DNA of 64,000 nucleotides from Lepisosteus oculatus (taxonomy: Eukaryota; Chordata; Actinopteri; Semionotiformes; Lepisosteidae): the NCBI RefSeq assembly GCF_040954835.1, contig NC_090711.1:2797501-2861500 (forward strand), given 5' to 3'. How positions within the stretch are numbered: the first letter of the stretch is position 1; each line of letters begins with the position of its first letter. The notes below the pieces were generated by a model that was not told the DNA's origin, did not search any database, and worked only from the letters and a program-made list of their open reading frames with translations. The position numbers and the translations under genes are program-made. Below, in pieces: positions 1 through 33,682 of the stretch.

Positions 1-555
1 TCCAGATCAGAGTGAAAGGTCACGAAAGCGAGCGATATATATCTATACACAGAAAAAAACCAACGCACCCCCCACACAACCCTCGCCGCTGCTACTGCAT
101 TATTCCTCGTAGGCGGCGAGGAGCAGCGGAGCGGGCGGTGTCGCCCCTGCGGAGGGGAGTCTCTGGGTGTCAGGGGGCTGTATCGAGGGAGATAACAGGC
201 GAGGGCCGGCGCACAGCACACTTCAGAGCCGAGATAAGACACCGGCGCAACGAACATGCAGAGCCCCGGTGGTCCCCAGGGGGTGGACCTCCCCCCAGGA
301 ACAGGGAGGGTAACAGACGGTGAGCGACGCGGTGTGCCCTGGTTCCTGTTAACACCACCTGCGTTGCAGCCACGGGAGACGACAACAGTATGCCCGTGAA
401 CTTGTACCCTACTTTTGGAAAAGGGCGAAGTCCGCTTGATACGAAATTGACTTCTTGGCGATGAGTTTACACCGGGTCTGGGGAACACGCCACACACACA
501 CACACCGCGCAGAAAGAAAACTACAGCTACAGCTTCATCGGGTCTGATACGTCTC
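1..555. other. Left edge, no gene recognised
   Basis: Moderately GC-rich sequence with a short CA run near 490-505. Open frames on both strands are short, arginine- and proline-rich, and look like by-products of GC-rich DNA. No exon, repeat family or RNA gene is recognisable here. Confidence 0.5.
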
Positions 556-1470
556 TTATCCTTGAGAGGGGGGGGCTCGTTTATATAACCGTTTTATTAT
601 TGGAAATGAAACCCGAGCCACCCATCCCGACACAGGGCCAGCCCACGTGCGCCGGCTGACATCAAACCCAGGTGCGCACAGACGGGGAGAACTTCTCCGA
701 AAGTCGTCCCCCCCCCCAGTAGGGAAACTCACAATTACCTCGCATTTCGGTGCCGAGCTGGTCTCCACGGCTCCGGCCGCGAGTTTCTGGGCGGCTACTG
801 CGGGAGAGTCGGCTTTCAGCTGCGCCCTGCCTGCGGGAGAGCGCAGATAGAAACGCCTCCCCGCCGGGAAGAGCATCTGCTCGGCGGCGCCGGCTCTGTC
901 CAGCCCACCGGACCCCCGGGGCATCCACGGCGGGTGACTTCTCCCACTGGGGGGGCGAATCCCGCAGGGCCACGCGCCGGCGGCCAGTCCCGTGTCCCTG
1001 CACGGGCTGTAATCCGGGGAGGTCCGGCGGGCTGGGAACCAGACTCTGGCGTCTCCTCTCCCCTCTGCGTGCGGCGGTGCCGACGCCGGGCCGGGGTTCG
1101 CGCTGCCGCCCAGGGCGAACGCTGCACCGGGCTGGTTGTGCAACGCGCAGGCGGGACTCCTCCGGACTTGCCCCGCTCCCGGGAACTTCCAGCACCGACC
1201 CGGGGCGCCGGCGTCTCGAACCGCTACCTGCAGTCTTGCTCCCCGGCAAAGAAGCATTGCGCCTCCTCGACTGCCTCTCCGGCTTCTTCGCTCTTTTTTC
1301 TTTTATTTTCGATGCTCGGCGCTCAACAGCGAGTGAGCGAGCGTGCGAGAGCTCGGAGGCGCCGCGTCTCTCCGGCTTGTTGCGCCGAACTGTCTCGCAG
1401 CACCAGCCCCGCCGCCGCGCGCCGGGCGCTCGTGACCGAGCTGTTTACTGTGCGCTGCCTCCCGCGACCA
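556..1470. promoter_or_regulatory. CpG island, orphan
   Basis: Dense CpG and GC content for about 900 bp, ending at a CCAAT box. The island has overlapping open frames on both strands, as expected of GC-rich sequence without stops, but none resembles a known protein. A minus-strand ATG near 1257 is followed after ten codons by a possible donor (CTGCAG then GTAGCG), which would fit a first exon of a gene running leftward out of the window. That is a guess: the ten residues match nothing I know. Confidence 0.45.
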
Positions 1471-1520
1471 ATAGGTGCACAGGACACGCCCCCCACCATG
1501 CAAATACGGGCTTTTAAAAA
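1468..1520 (+). promoter_or_regulatory. CCAAT, octamer and TATA-like promoter cluster
   Basis: Seen directly: a CCAAT box at 1468-1472, an octamer ATGCAAAT at 1498-1505 and a TATA-like TTTTAAAA near 1512-1519. Order and spacing are those of a plus-strand Pol II promoter with a start near 1540-1550. Octamer plus CCAAT plus TATA is known from histone H2B and some other promoters, but no histone or other coding sequence follows. The adjacent CpG island on the left could equally be driven leftward from the same place. Confidence 0.4.
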
Positions 1521-4390
1521 ACACGCAACTCCAGAAAGCTGACCGTAACCTGTGTATCTTTTCCCAGCTACATCCGACGCCCGGTACAAACTCGAACGGA
1601 TGTAAAAGAGAGAAGTTGAGACGACTTCGAAAAATTCCGTGTTGGAAGGTTCTAGTGTAGTGTAGTGCAACATGAGTTGTTTTGTTGTTGTTTTTTCTGC
1701 GTTCGTCTCTGAGCTGGCGAAAGCTCCCGAGGGTGATGATGGCTGATCAATAGGACCTTTTGTATTTTTCCCCAATGTGTACTTTTTCTCCTCCTCGTTT
1801 CAGGGAGGGTGTGGGGCGTTTCTCCTCTCGCACCCGCAGCCACCGGCCAGCCTCGAGCGTGCGCGAGGGCGGGCGGGGCTGCAGAGGGGTCAAGGCCGGG
1901 CCCTCGAGGGCTCTCTCCCGGGCGCGCGGGTGACGAAGGGTCGGGCTCGTGCGCGGGATTGGAACTTGAACAATATACCACAGTAAAACTGCTGAACCCT
2001 CTGCTTCTACCCATAGCGCTGCTGGTGTTCGTGCTACCGCCCACTACAGCTAGTTAATACAATTTGTAGTTCTGCTGACAGCAATGCGATTGCTTTCACG
2101 TAGGTTAAAAAATGGCAATTTTTCAGAACATGTCCGCTCGGACTTCGGCTCACAGGGGCGCACAGAGAGAACTGACCAACAGCATCCAGAGAGCCCAGCG
2201 GAACTAGACGGTGCCACTACAGCGCCTTTCGCCGATGACGTGAACTGAAATTTACAGCAAAACCCCCTAGTAACTCATAAAAGCGCCGTTCTTCGCATTC
2301 AGAAAGAAGTTATTTCACTGATGTCTGTAGATGATACGGCACCTCACGTCCTCTCGGGGAATCACAGACACGGGTGTTTCTCGCCTGGCTCTAGAGGCAT
2401 CTGTGACTCATCTCGCGTGATGGCACGTTTCATCCGTCGATATGACCAGGTTTCAAACCGATACGTGAGGGATTCACGTTGCCAATAAGAGGGTTGAAGC
2501 AGAGGTGCTTTCTGTCTGCTCGTTATCAGGAAATGCCTAGGCTCGCTTTCCCCTCCTCTTTTGCAGGAAAGGCCTGCGTTGTGAGAAGAGGACCTTCCTG
2601 CACAGAGACAGCCCTCCCTGCTCACGCTCGCTGCCCTCTCTCCGGCCAGCGGGTCACGGGTTGCACAAGCGCGTCGCTCGGCTCGGTCAGCTTCCACGCG
2701 GGACTCCTCCGGCAGCTCGCACCCCCCCCCCCACGCGCGCGGCGTGCTCGCTCTCTACTCCCCCCCAAGAAAAAAAAACCCAAACCCCGCAGAAATACCA
2801 GTGCGCGCCCGGGCCCTCATCAGCGGCTGTCATGTGGCTGCCACCTGTGCCCAGATTTCTTCACTGGAACAGAAAAGAGCTGCTGTTCCGTTCTTCCCCT
2901 CTCTCTCTCTCTTTTTTTCTTTTTTACAATGTCCTGATCAAAACGCGACGCGGGATCGCTACTCCAGCCAAGAACGACCCCGGCAACCTATCGACGCCCG
3001 TTTTGTTCGGCTAGGTGGGTGTTTACGTTTTCACCTGTCCGCTCTCTTCTCTTCTGCGTGTCGCACGGAGAGATACAGAGGAACCTTGGAGGGGAAACAC
3101 CGGCGCCAGCTGGCCGTGTATTTGCATGAGCGCCCCGGGTCGCCTGGCCTATGAGAAGTCTGGAAGACGCATCGGACGATGTTGTTCTTCGCTGCGGAGA
3201 GCAGCCGCGGGGCGGCTCTGGCGCAGGTGCCAGCGAGGCTACATACAGTACACGCCCGGGCCTGAGCGAACCGCACGAGTGAAATGTCACCCCTTCCTGT
3301 CAGTCAGGCGGTTACTTAACCTCCCCCCCCCCCCCAGAGAGCGGGGGAAGCGTGCGCTGTCGTGGGTGGTGTCCGGGTGGGCGTTCGTGTGCAGGTGTCG
3401 ACTCCACGGTCTTTAGTTGTCTTAAGTCGTGCCAGGAATGAGACTCTCACTCGAGCCAAATAAATAAGAGGTTAAAGTAGTTCAACCTCAGCGGTGGTTT
3501 TATTTCGAATTCGACACCGTGCCACTGCTCTCGCTGGCAGCTCCTGCTGGTCTGTGAGGAGCGTGCTGTGATCCACTGCACCGATGTCATAGCGTTGATC
3601 TGGGGGTGCGTTATTAGGCTGAGGACGAAAAGAATCTCTAGGCAGGAAAACGGGAAACTGGCAGGAGAGACGAGCCTTTATCAGCATGACTGTCTGCTTT
3701 GAAGGAACTGTCAGCAGTCTTTGAAAACCACAGATGAGATCATCTTTTTGATGGATGTCAACAGAGCTTGGCATCACCTCCTGAATAAGTGTGCTCTAGG
3801 TCACTGGGGCCAAACCCAACACGAATCACATAAAACAAATGAGAGGAGAAACAGAAACTGATCATCCCGATTCCTGCCAGCACACCCAGTACTGCCACCT
3901 CACGATGACTCAGCATCCCCCCCGCTCTTTTTCAGGATGGGTATGGTTTTGGACCAGTTCCTTTCATGCAAAAGTGGGTCAATAATCTAACCCCCCCCCC
4001 ACACACACACACACAGACCAGTAGCAGGTTTAAAAAGAGAACGAGAATACAGCTTGTGGACAGAACTTTAGCCCCCTTACAAAGCACAGATGACAGCAGT
4101 TATTCAAGATGATATCTGCTCAGTCCCCGGATTCAGGTTCGGGCAGCTGCCGGAAGGGGAATTAAGGGCCACCGGTTAATTCGGAGTAGGTAGGCGCCGC
4201 TCTTTGCCCCTGAAACCGGGAATCTCCAATCAGTTGCACCCTGAACAGTGACCAGGGACACGTTACAGTAGGACCCCTCTTGCAGACCCCGAACCTCCAT
4301 GCAGGCTAGCTGGTCGATAAAAGACTTCACAGCGCTGTTTGTGAAAGAGGGGGGGTGCGGACCCGACCATCCTCCCCCAGTTCCACTCTG
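1521..4390. other. Intergenic, with a CpG-rich patch at about 2.6-3.4 kb
   Basis: The sequence alternates between ordinary and CpG-rich. The richest patch is about 2560-3420 and has poly-C and CT runs. No splice-linked coding exon is recognisable on either strand. A short CA run occurs near 4000. A plus-strand AATAAA within 'caaataaataag' near 3460 could be a polyadenylation signal, without a gene to assign it to. Confidence 0.4.
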
Positions 4391-4560
4391 GGCTCGTGCG
4401 GTCTGGTCTGACTGCGCCGTGGAGTGGAGCTGACGGAGCAGAATGGCGGCCCAGCGTCTCCCAGGCCAGGTCCTGCGCCTCACTCGCCGGAGGACGCACC
4501 TCCTGTCCCGATTGGCAGGCGCCGCGACGCGCTGGAGGAGGGAAGGCTGCTAGGCAAATG
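4390..4560 (+). promoter_or_regulatory. Promoter-like CpG patch with a 36-codon ORF
   Basis: A CpG-rich patch carries ATGGCGGC at 4443-4450, the core of a YY1-type initiator element, in a reasonable Kozak context. The frame from this ATG reads MAAQRLPGQVLRL... and stops after 36 residues at 4551-4553. A CCAAT element lies on the minus strand near 4510-4516. The peptide is basic and matches nothing I know, so this is as likely a transcription-start region as a coding one. Confidence 0.3.
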
Positions 4561-5246
4561 CAATCGACTGTTGGCGGGTCATTTTATATTTCTCAGGTAC
4601 TGGGTCCCAGGTCAAACTCCCTGGGGGGGGGGGTCTGGTAGGTATGGAGAACTGGAGGCAGGACGGACTGCAGATCCCTCCTGCTGCGGACGAGAGGGAC
4701 AGAAAGCCCATCAAGATGACCCTAGGATAGCGATCGACCCATTTGTCCGTCACAGCCCCTCTCATGGGGACCTGTGGTTCGCCGAGCCACCTTCAGGGAC
4801 AGATGGGTTTGGGGATTTTAGGAGAATTCCCTGCGCGTTTCCGTTCCAGGTTGCCCCGTGGAATTCAGAAAGGTGCTGCGGTAACATTTAGCCGCGGCCA
4901 CAGCGATCAAGAGCGCAAGTTCAGAGCAGCAGCTCGACCAGCAGTGACCGACCACGAGGGAAGGGCCACGGGCTCTGGAGGAGGGTGTCGTGACTTGGCA
5001 CCGCGGCGCTGAACTGACTGGTATGCCGCCTGCCGGGGTGGCTCTGCATTCCGGTCGCGCGCAGTGCGTGTCGGAGCAGCTCCCTGCCCCACGGCTCCTC
5101 GCAGCCCGCGGTCCCCCCCGTCCCTGTTCGCCCTGCGGCTGTCCTGCCGCCAGTCCCGCGAGCGCCCAGACGATGGCGTCCCAGGCTCCCCCTCCCCCCT
5201 TCCAATGGCGCTCAGTGCCCCCGAGCCGCTGCGCCCCCGCGTAGAC
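4561..5246. other. GC-rich intergenic sequence
   Basis: GC-rich sequence with poly-G and poly-C runs. Frames are open on both strands but low in complexity (Arg, Pro, Ser, Gly), and none looks like an exon. It ends where a dispersed repeat begins. Confidence 0.4.
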
Positions 5247-5585
5247 AATCCGTCCAGCCGTTTCCTAATTCAGTACAGCGCCACGGAGGAGCCGGACTCT
5301 ATCCCAGCAAGCAATGGGCGCAAGGCAGGGTACACCCTGGACAGGACCGCCTGTCCATCGCAGGGCAGACTGACACTCTCACGCCAGGGGCGATTTTCCC
5401 AGGAGCCAGTAAACCTACCCCTCTGTCTCTGGAGGGTGGGAGGAAACCGGAGCACCTGGGGGAGACCCACGCAAACGCAGGGGGGCCGTGCGAACTCCAC
5501 CTGGACAGCACCCCAGGTCTGGAGTTGAACCCAGGTCCGCAGCTCTGCGAGGCAGCCCAGTAACCAGTGCGTCACCGTGATGCCC
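5247..5585 (+). repeat. Dispersed fish repeat (SINE/LINE-tail type), copy 1
   Basis: Recognised from its characteristic order of phrases: 'tatcccagcaagca', 'ggcagggtacaccctggacagg', 'catcgcagggc', then the tail 'ggaggaaaccggagcac', 'acccacgcaaac', 'gcgaactccacc' and 'gttgaacccaggt'. The same phrases recur near 42.0-42.3, 50.9-51.1 and 20.1-20.4 kb. It matches the abundant interspersed repeat of fish genomes whose end resembles a tRNA-type box. The assignment to a SINE or LINE 3' end is from memory of the family. Confidence 0.7.
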
Positions 5586-6315
5586 CCTTGTAAAAGATCA
5601 GAGAGGGAAAAAAACCATTGAGGGCACAGAAATCCTACGGCATCTTTTAATCTCTAACGATCGTTTTGTTCAGCTTGCACCTCAGTCTCTTCTATTTAAA
5701 CACTGAGGACCGTGGTACAGGATTGTACATCTTGTACAGGCAACCCCCAGCTCCACTTTACACACAAGCTACTTCTTACTTAGGGCACACAGAAAACAAA
5801 ACCAGTCATGTGCCTAATTGCAGTACCGTCGCTGCAAGTCTGTGGTGACTATAATGAGCCCCCCCCGAGATGAGTACAGTGATGCAGAGCAGACCCTATG
5901 GGTATGACGACTGGCTCTGATCCTCTTTCTCACCAGGCTGGGAGCTGAGCTGAGCTGGGGTCCTGGCCAGCTGGCACGGCCTGAATACAGCGAGCAGACT
6001 GAGGCCCAGAGCTGCACAGACAGAGAGAATGGGAGGGGGGTTAAAGCCTTTTCCAGTCATGTGATTTAGTACTATTGTCTCCCTTTGCAGCAGCTTTTTC
6101 TGATGTATATGTTTGTTGCCATTGTAGCCTCTAAAATCCCCTTTTGTTCACATAGACGCCCCAGCGAGGAGGAAACTAAAATAAATCTATCCTGATCCAG
6201 CACAACATTCCACAGAGATTTGGTTCCAGTTGCTGCAGGAACAGATTTCAGATCACGCGTTTAAAAAAAAACAAAACAAAAATAAAGTGTTTAGCCCAGA
6301 AGCAGAGACGGTTTA
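5586..6315. other. Intergenic, nothing recognised
   Basis: No exon, RNA gene or clear repeat is visible. A poly-A stretch near 6261-6290 precedes the (ATT)n tail of the neighbouring SINE. Confidence 0.4.
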
Positions 6316-6602
6316 TAATAATAATAACATCACTTTATTAGCCCTATACAATTTCTTGCATTAGGAATTCGTCTTTTTGCATACCCCAGCTTGCTCTCCA
6401 TGAGACACACAGACAGGCAGAGAGAAGCTTGGGGTCAGAGCGCAGGGTCAGCCATTGTACAGAGCCCCCAGAGCAGTTGGGGTTAAGGGCCTTGCTCAGG
6501 GGCCCATTGGAGTAGGATTCCTCTGCTGGCCGTGGGATTTGAACTGGCACCCTTCCAGCCACAGGCGCAGATCCTTCGCCACAGGGCCACCACTCCGCCC
6601 CA
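6316..6602 (-). repeat. tRNA-derived SINE, minus orientation
   Basis: On the minus strand it reads a tRNA-like head with a B box (GTTCAAATCCC), then 'gaggaatcctactccaatgg', 'cccctgagcaaggccctt', 'aaccccaactgctc', a body containing 'tggagagcaagctggggt', and 'cctaatgcaagaaattgtat', ending in a short (ATT)n tail at 6316-6330. A second copy lies at 11667-11925 in the opposite orientation and shares all these phrases. B box, body and simple-repeat tail together define a tRNA-type SINE mobilised by a LINE partner. Confidence 0.8.
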
Positions 6603-8459
6603 GTTAAAACTGGACCTGTAACACTGCTTTGTTCCTGTTTATATATCATTGTGTATGCATGCTGTTCAAGATGATTGCTTCCAATGGTTCTATGGAAAAG
6701 AACGTTTATTTTATACAGAAGGTCACCATAATGTGAACCTGAAAGACAAGATGACAGTGAAAGCACTCGGCCTCACACTCTTTCCTAATGGCTCCCGCTC
6801 CGTTCGGGAGCTCTAACAGCGCTGATTGATGGAAGCAGCGTGCTGCCTTTTCAGCCGCTGACCTCCGGGAGCCCCCTCGTCTAGAATCCCCGTCTCGCCA
6901 AGAGGGGCCTGAATGGACCCAGGGGGGCGAGCCGAGAGCCTCTCCGACAGCTGCTTGACATAGCAGCCCTGCCGAACAATAGAGCAGGACTCCATCTGGC
7001 ACAAAGGACGTTCAGTTTGCGCTGCCCTAAATTTCTGAACTTGGGGAGGAAAACAACATTCCAAGCGAGGCGATCGGAGAATCCCCCCTGCTGGACAGTT
7101 GCAGTTACTGCATGCCATAACAAGATACCATAGGAATGACGTGTTTACAACCTTGTACAACCTTTCAATCAGGTGTTTACAGTGTTGACAGCAACTGACA
7201 CACAGATCTCTTTTCATTGTCAACAGCTTAAGGCCTAGCATATTGATGCAACAGTGCAATTGACCACCCCTAAGAGCCCAATAAGAGGAAGGCAAGAGAA
7301 CTATTGACAAAGACAACCACAAAGCCTGCCATGATTCAGAACACCTGTGGCTGGAGAGTTCTGTGGACTAGAGTGCTTGGATGTTGCCATGCTGTCTTCT
7401 TAAACACATTACTGCTAAGGGTTGTGTGCAGTTCTCCTAGGCCACACCTTTAGGTCTGCAAACTTTGCATTGTGGTTTCAAAAGCTTTTTAATAGGCTGA
7501 GTCAGGCAGGCTAACAGGTTGGGATCGTCTACGATTTACCTTAATGTCATGCTGGAAATATCCATGTGCACAGGCTCTGATGGTGCCGGTTCTGAAGATA
7601 GACTCCAATCCCCCATTTGAGATGACAAAACCCTCCTTTTCGGCCAGCAAAGGCTTGGACCAACTGTGAGCAAAACCTGTTGTATCACTTTTGTTTGTTT
7701 TTCCCGGTGTTATGACCAGAACGTACACAGAAACCAAAACAAAACACACGTGCTCATGCAACCACCTCTGAACAAAAATATACAATTTATTTAAAATGTT
7801 AATACAACCATCAGTACTTTCCAGTAATTACAAAATCAGTAGTTCGTTTTCCTTATTATTTGCCTTTTTACATAACATGAGCTCTTAACTACCAAAGACC
7901 TGCTTTTTAAAATGTTTTCCTATTTTGACCGTTCATAATATGACATCACTTGGCGTGTGTGGCCAACAGGAGGAAAGAGCACCTCTCAGCCATATCCTGT
8001 ATCCCGTGCGCTTTAAGCTGCACTCGCGAATACTGCTCGGATCCCATCACACGTGTTTTTTTCGGCCTCGACTTCCATGTCAGTGCAAAAATGGTTTCGC
8101 CGCTTTACTGCTGCTAAGCCCCCAAATAAATAACGTTTAAAAATAAATATTCCTGTTTTCAATACCCGTTCTCTCGTTAAATCTACATCTTCGACTGTGC
8201 TGTAACTAATTTATTTTAAGACAGAAGGTGCGAACTTCACTGTGGGGCTGTATATATATATATCATTTGCCAACGCTAAACTGTAGAGACGCAGGGTTTT
8301 ACTGCAGATCTGGGTGCTCGGGTCTCGAGCGGACTGCGACCGTAACTCTCCAAGCGGGGGCGCACAAGCGACAAGGCAAAAAAGGGGGGTTCACCCAGCA
8401 TGAACCCCATCGGCTCTCAGCTACACAGCGACCCCTGCGGCCCCCCGCACCCACGCAGG
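6603..8459. other. Intergenic, no gene recognised
   Basis: Mixed composition, AT-rich between about 7780 and 8220. Possible minus-strand AATAAA signals (TTTATT on the plus strand) occur near 7784 and 8208, but no upstream coding exon can be linked to them. A short TA run lies at about 8251-8262. Confidence 0.4.
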
Positions 8460-8660
8460 CAGCGAGTGCAGAGCCAGCCCCTCCTCCAATCAGCGCCCAG
8501 CCTCTAGCGGTTATCGTGACGTGTTAGAGGGCGATTGGCTCGCAGGTGGGCGGGCCGTAGGGTCGAGGGAGTGTCTACGGAAGGGGTCGGGGGGAACAAG
8601 GAAGTGTAGGTGTGGGGTTCCTCTTCGCTACCGGAAACGTGAAAACCACGATTGGGGTGT
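8460..8660. promoter_or_regulatory. CpG-island promoter, orphan
   Basis: A compact set of promoter motifs is visible: CCAAT at 8486-8490, a CRE-like TGACGT at 8517-8522, an inverted CCAAT (ATTGG) at 8533-8537, a GC box (GGGCGGG) at 8548-8554, and ETS-like GGAAGT and CCGGAA within the next 80 bp. Several CCAAT elements with ETS and GC boxes are typical of TATA-less housekeeping or cell-cycle promoters. No coding exon is recognisable in either direction, so the gene it serves is unknown. Confidence 0.5.
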
Positions 8661-9930
8661 CGAGTTCGGGTGGGTGTAAGAAAAAAAAAAGAATAAATCG
8701 GCGATTCTACGTTTAGAAGGAACAGCGACCACAACAGAGAATAAAAACAGACTCAGACCGCTGTCCCGTTTCCAGTGGTAGAGGTGTAAGACAAACAATG
8801 TGCATTCAAGGTGAAACACGTGGAAGACGCGTGAAGCGACTGGAACCCCTCCTGCCCAGCCCCAACACCCGGTCCCCCCCCCCCGGGACACGTCCCGCGT
8901 GATGTCCCCCGCCGGGTTCCGGTCTGTCACCTGATTGGCCCAGGAGTCAGATATTGGTCTGAAGAATAGACGCGATAGTTTCCCCTTTGCTCTGTCATCG
9001 CTACCTCTGCTCTGTTCCTCCAAACCCTGAGATCTTCCAGCCCCCCCCCCACCACCAGCATATCACGCAAGAGAATGATATCTTCGCAGAAGCCGCTTTT
9101 GGACTTGACCGGAAGACGAAGACGTCTATACAAATCACCATGCTTTACCGCCCATCTAACACTGTACTGTGGTAACCCAGTCGATGCGGCAGCTGACCGC
9201 ATGCTTACAGAAGGCTTCAGTACATACAGATTTGGACCATCACCGTTGTGCACTGCCAGAACAAGATTAACCTCTGCCGTTCGTAAAAACAAAAAAATAA
9301 AATAAAACCGCCACTAATCGCTTTGATATTTAAGCCAACAGAAAATATTTACACATTTGTACATGTAGTTTTACACTATACACAGGTTAGAGGAAAGAGG
9401 CTGCAGGGATCGAGAGTCTGCCCGGCCGACAGCAGGGGACCTCATCGCTGCCGGGCCGAGCAGAGCTTGAACTCACTTCACAACGAAGAAGGAGGACAGA
9501 ACATATACCGTCTCTTTAAAGAAATAGTTTTAAATAACTTAAGGTTTATAAATATATCTATATAAAAAATCCCTTGCTAAGTACAATAGTAGCCGTGCTC
9601 TCCAGACGACTGAAATACTGCTTTGTGCTTCTCACAAGAGTTCATTAAACACCGATGAGAACCTGCTGCAGGACCGGGGGGGTTCCCCCAAGGCCTGGAG
9701 CACATGGGTGACAGATAACTGCTTCCCACAGGGTGCGGTCAGGAGCTGATAACATCCAACCACCAGCCAAGTCTCTCGCTCCTAGAAAGGGCCAGTATAT
9801 GTACACTAACAATATGGACACATTGCCTGATAAGTGTCGCCGAAACTAAAGCAAAACGCTCACAAATAATTAACCTGCAGCCAGAACCACACCTGTTTTA
9901 CAGGTCTCTCAGATCTTCAATTTACAGCCG
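8661..9930. other. Intergenic or distal 3'UTR, nothing recognised
   Basis: Includes poly-C at about 8874-8884, then AT-rich sequence with AATAAA-like strings on the plus strand near 9290-9305. The AT-rich part, 9290-9930, could be distal 3'UTR of PPP1R16B if polyadenylation is later than proposed. No exon, repeat family or RNA gene is visible. Confidence 0.35.
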
Positions 9931-9936
9931 TTTATT
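9931..9936 (-). terminator. ppp1r16b: Candidate PPP1R16B polyadenylation signal
   Basis: TTTATT on the plus strand gives AATAAA on the gene strand, about 640 bp after the PPP1R16B stop codon. It is the first canonical hexamer I find downstream. Others further left (near 8208 and 7784) remain possible, and long 3'UTRs are usual for this gene in mammals. Confidence 0.3.
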
Positions 9937-10575
9937 CTTACCAGGAAAATGTATTTAATCTTGGCTAAACAACACACTCGGTGTTTTAAGCAACAGTGAA
10001 AAATAATACTGGCACTCTAAGTACGTTGGAAAATAACAGACAGAATTGGGATATTCAGTTCATCTTCTATTTAAAATGCCTGTTAGAGGTACAGGTTACC
10101 GACTGCAGGTTTCAACACGGGCTCTAGCGTTTGTTGACTGAGACTGGTATTCTCGGGAGACAATAACCAGGGCAACGCTAGTTGATCAGGTTATTCTTGG
10201 ATTTGTGGCACAACAGCGACCCCTGGTGGCGCACCAGACAACCGCCGGAAGAGACGAGAGCTCTTTGTCCTTTCACTGAAGGAGCGCAGGCCACCTTCAT
10301 AACTCCTGCCTGGGGGAGACCGCTGCAGCACGGATCCCGGCTGCTTAAGAGATGGGCAGTCGGAGAAAAGGTATTTTTTTTCCAAACTAACCGTTTGTTA
10401 GTTCAGGCTGATGCACCAGGCAGACTATCATCACCCACAGGCCCCTCCTCCACCTGTGGACCACACCCATTGAACCTGCCCTTGTCCAAGTGGCTGCACC
10501 CACAGGTGCCGCTCCTACTGGCCCCTCCCTCACCTGGGCGCCACGCCCACAGGCCCCCTCACGCTGCACACAGCA
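9937..10575 (-). other. ppp1r16b: PPP1R16B 3'UTR (presumed)
   Basis: Non-coding sequence directly after the stop codon at 10576-10578. It has C-rich, CACCTG-bearing stretches near 10430-10560 on the plus strand and becomes AT-rich toward the candidate polyadenylation signal. The extent is inferred. Confidence 0.45.
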
Positions 10576-33558
<22,983 letters not shown>

Positions 33559-33682
33559 GGCAACGCAGGAGGGGGGGTGGCCGGAGACACAGGTCCTCAG
33601 GCAGGTGGGGGGCTACTGGGGGCTCCTCCTCTCCGCTGGGCTGCTGCCGCTGCCCATCGTTCACCAGGGCTCAGCAGGGACC
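33559..33682 (-). other. ppp1r16b: PPP1R16B 5'UTR part of the first coding exon
   Basis: A pyrimidine-rich acceptor (CTTCCTCCCCTCCAG) ends at 33683, so this exon opens with 124 nt of 5'UTR. That implies an upstream non-coding first exon, as in the mammalian gene. The leader holds a short upstream ORF at 33613-33657. Confidence 0.75.
33613..33657 (-). CDS. Upstream ORF in the PPP1R16B leader (14 codons)
   Basis: ATG at 33657 opens MGSGSSPAERRSPQ followed by TAG, ending 54 nt before the main start codon and out of frame with it. A terminating uORF this close to the start commonly lowers main-frame initiation. Translation is an inference; only the frame is seen. Confidence 0.4.
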   Translation of the reverse strand: MGSGSSPAERRSPQ

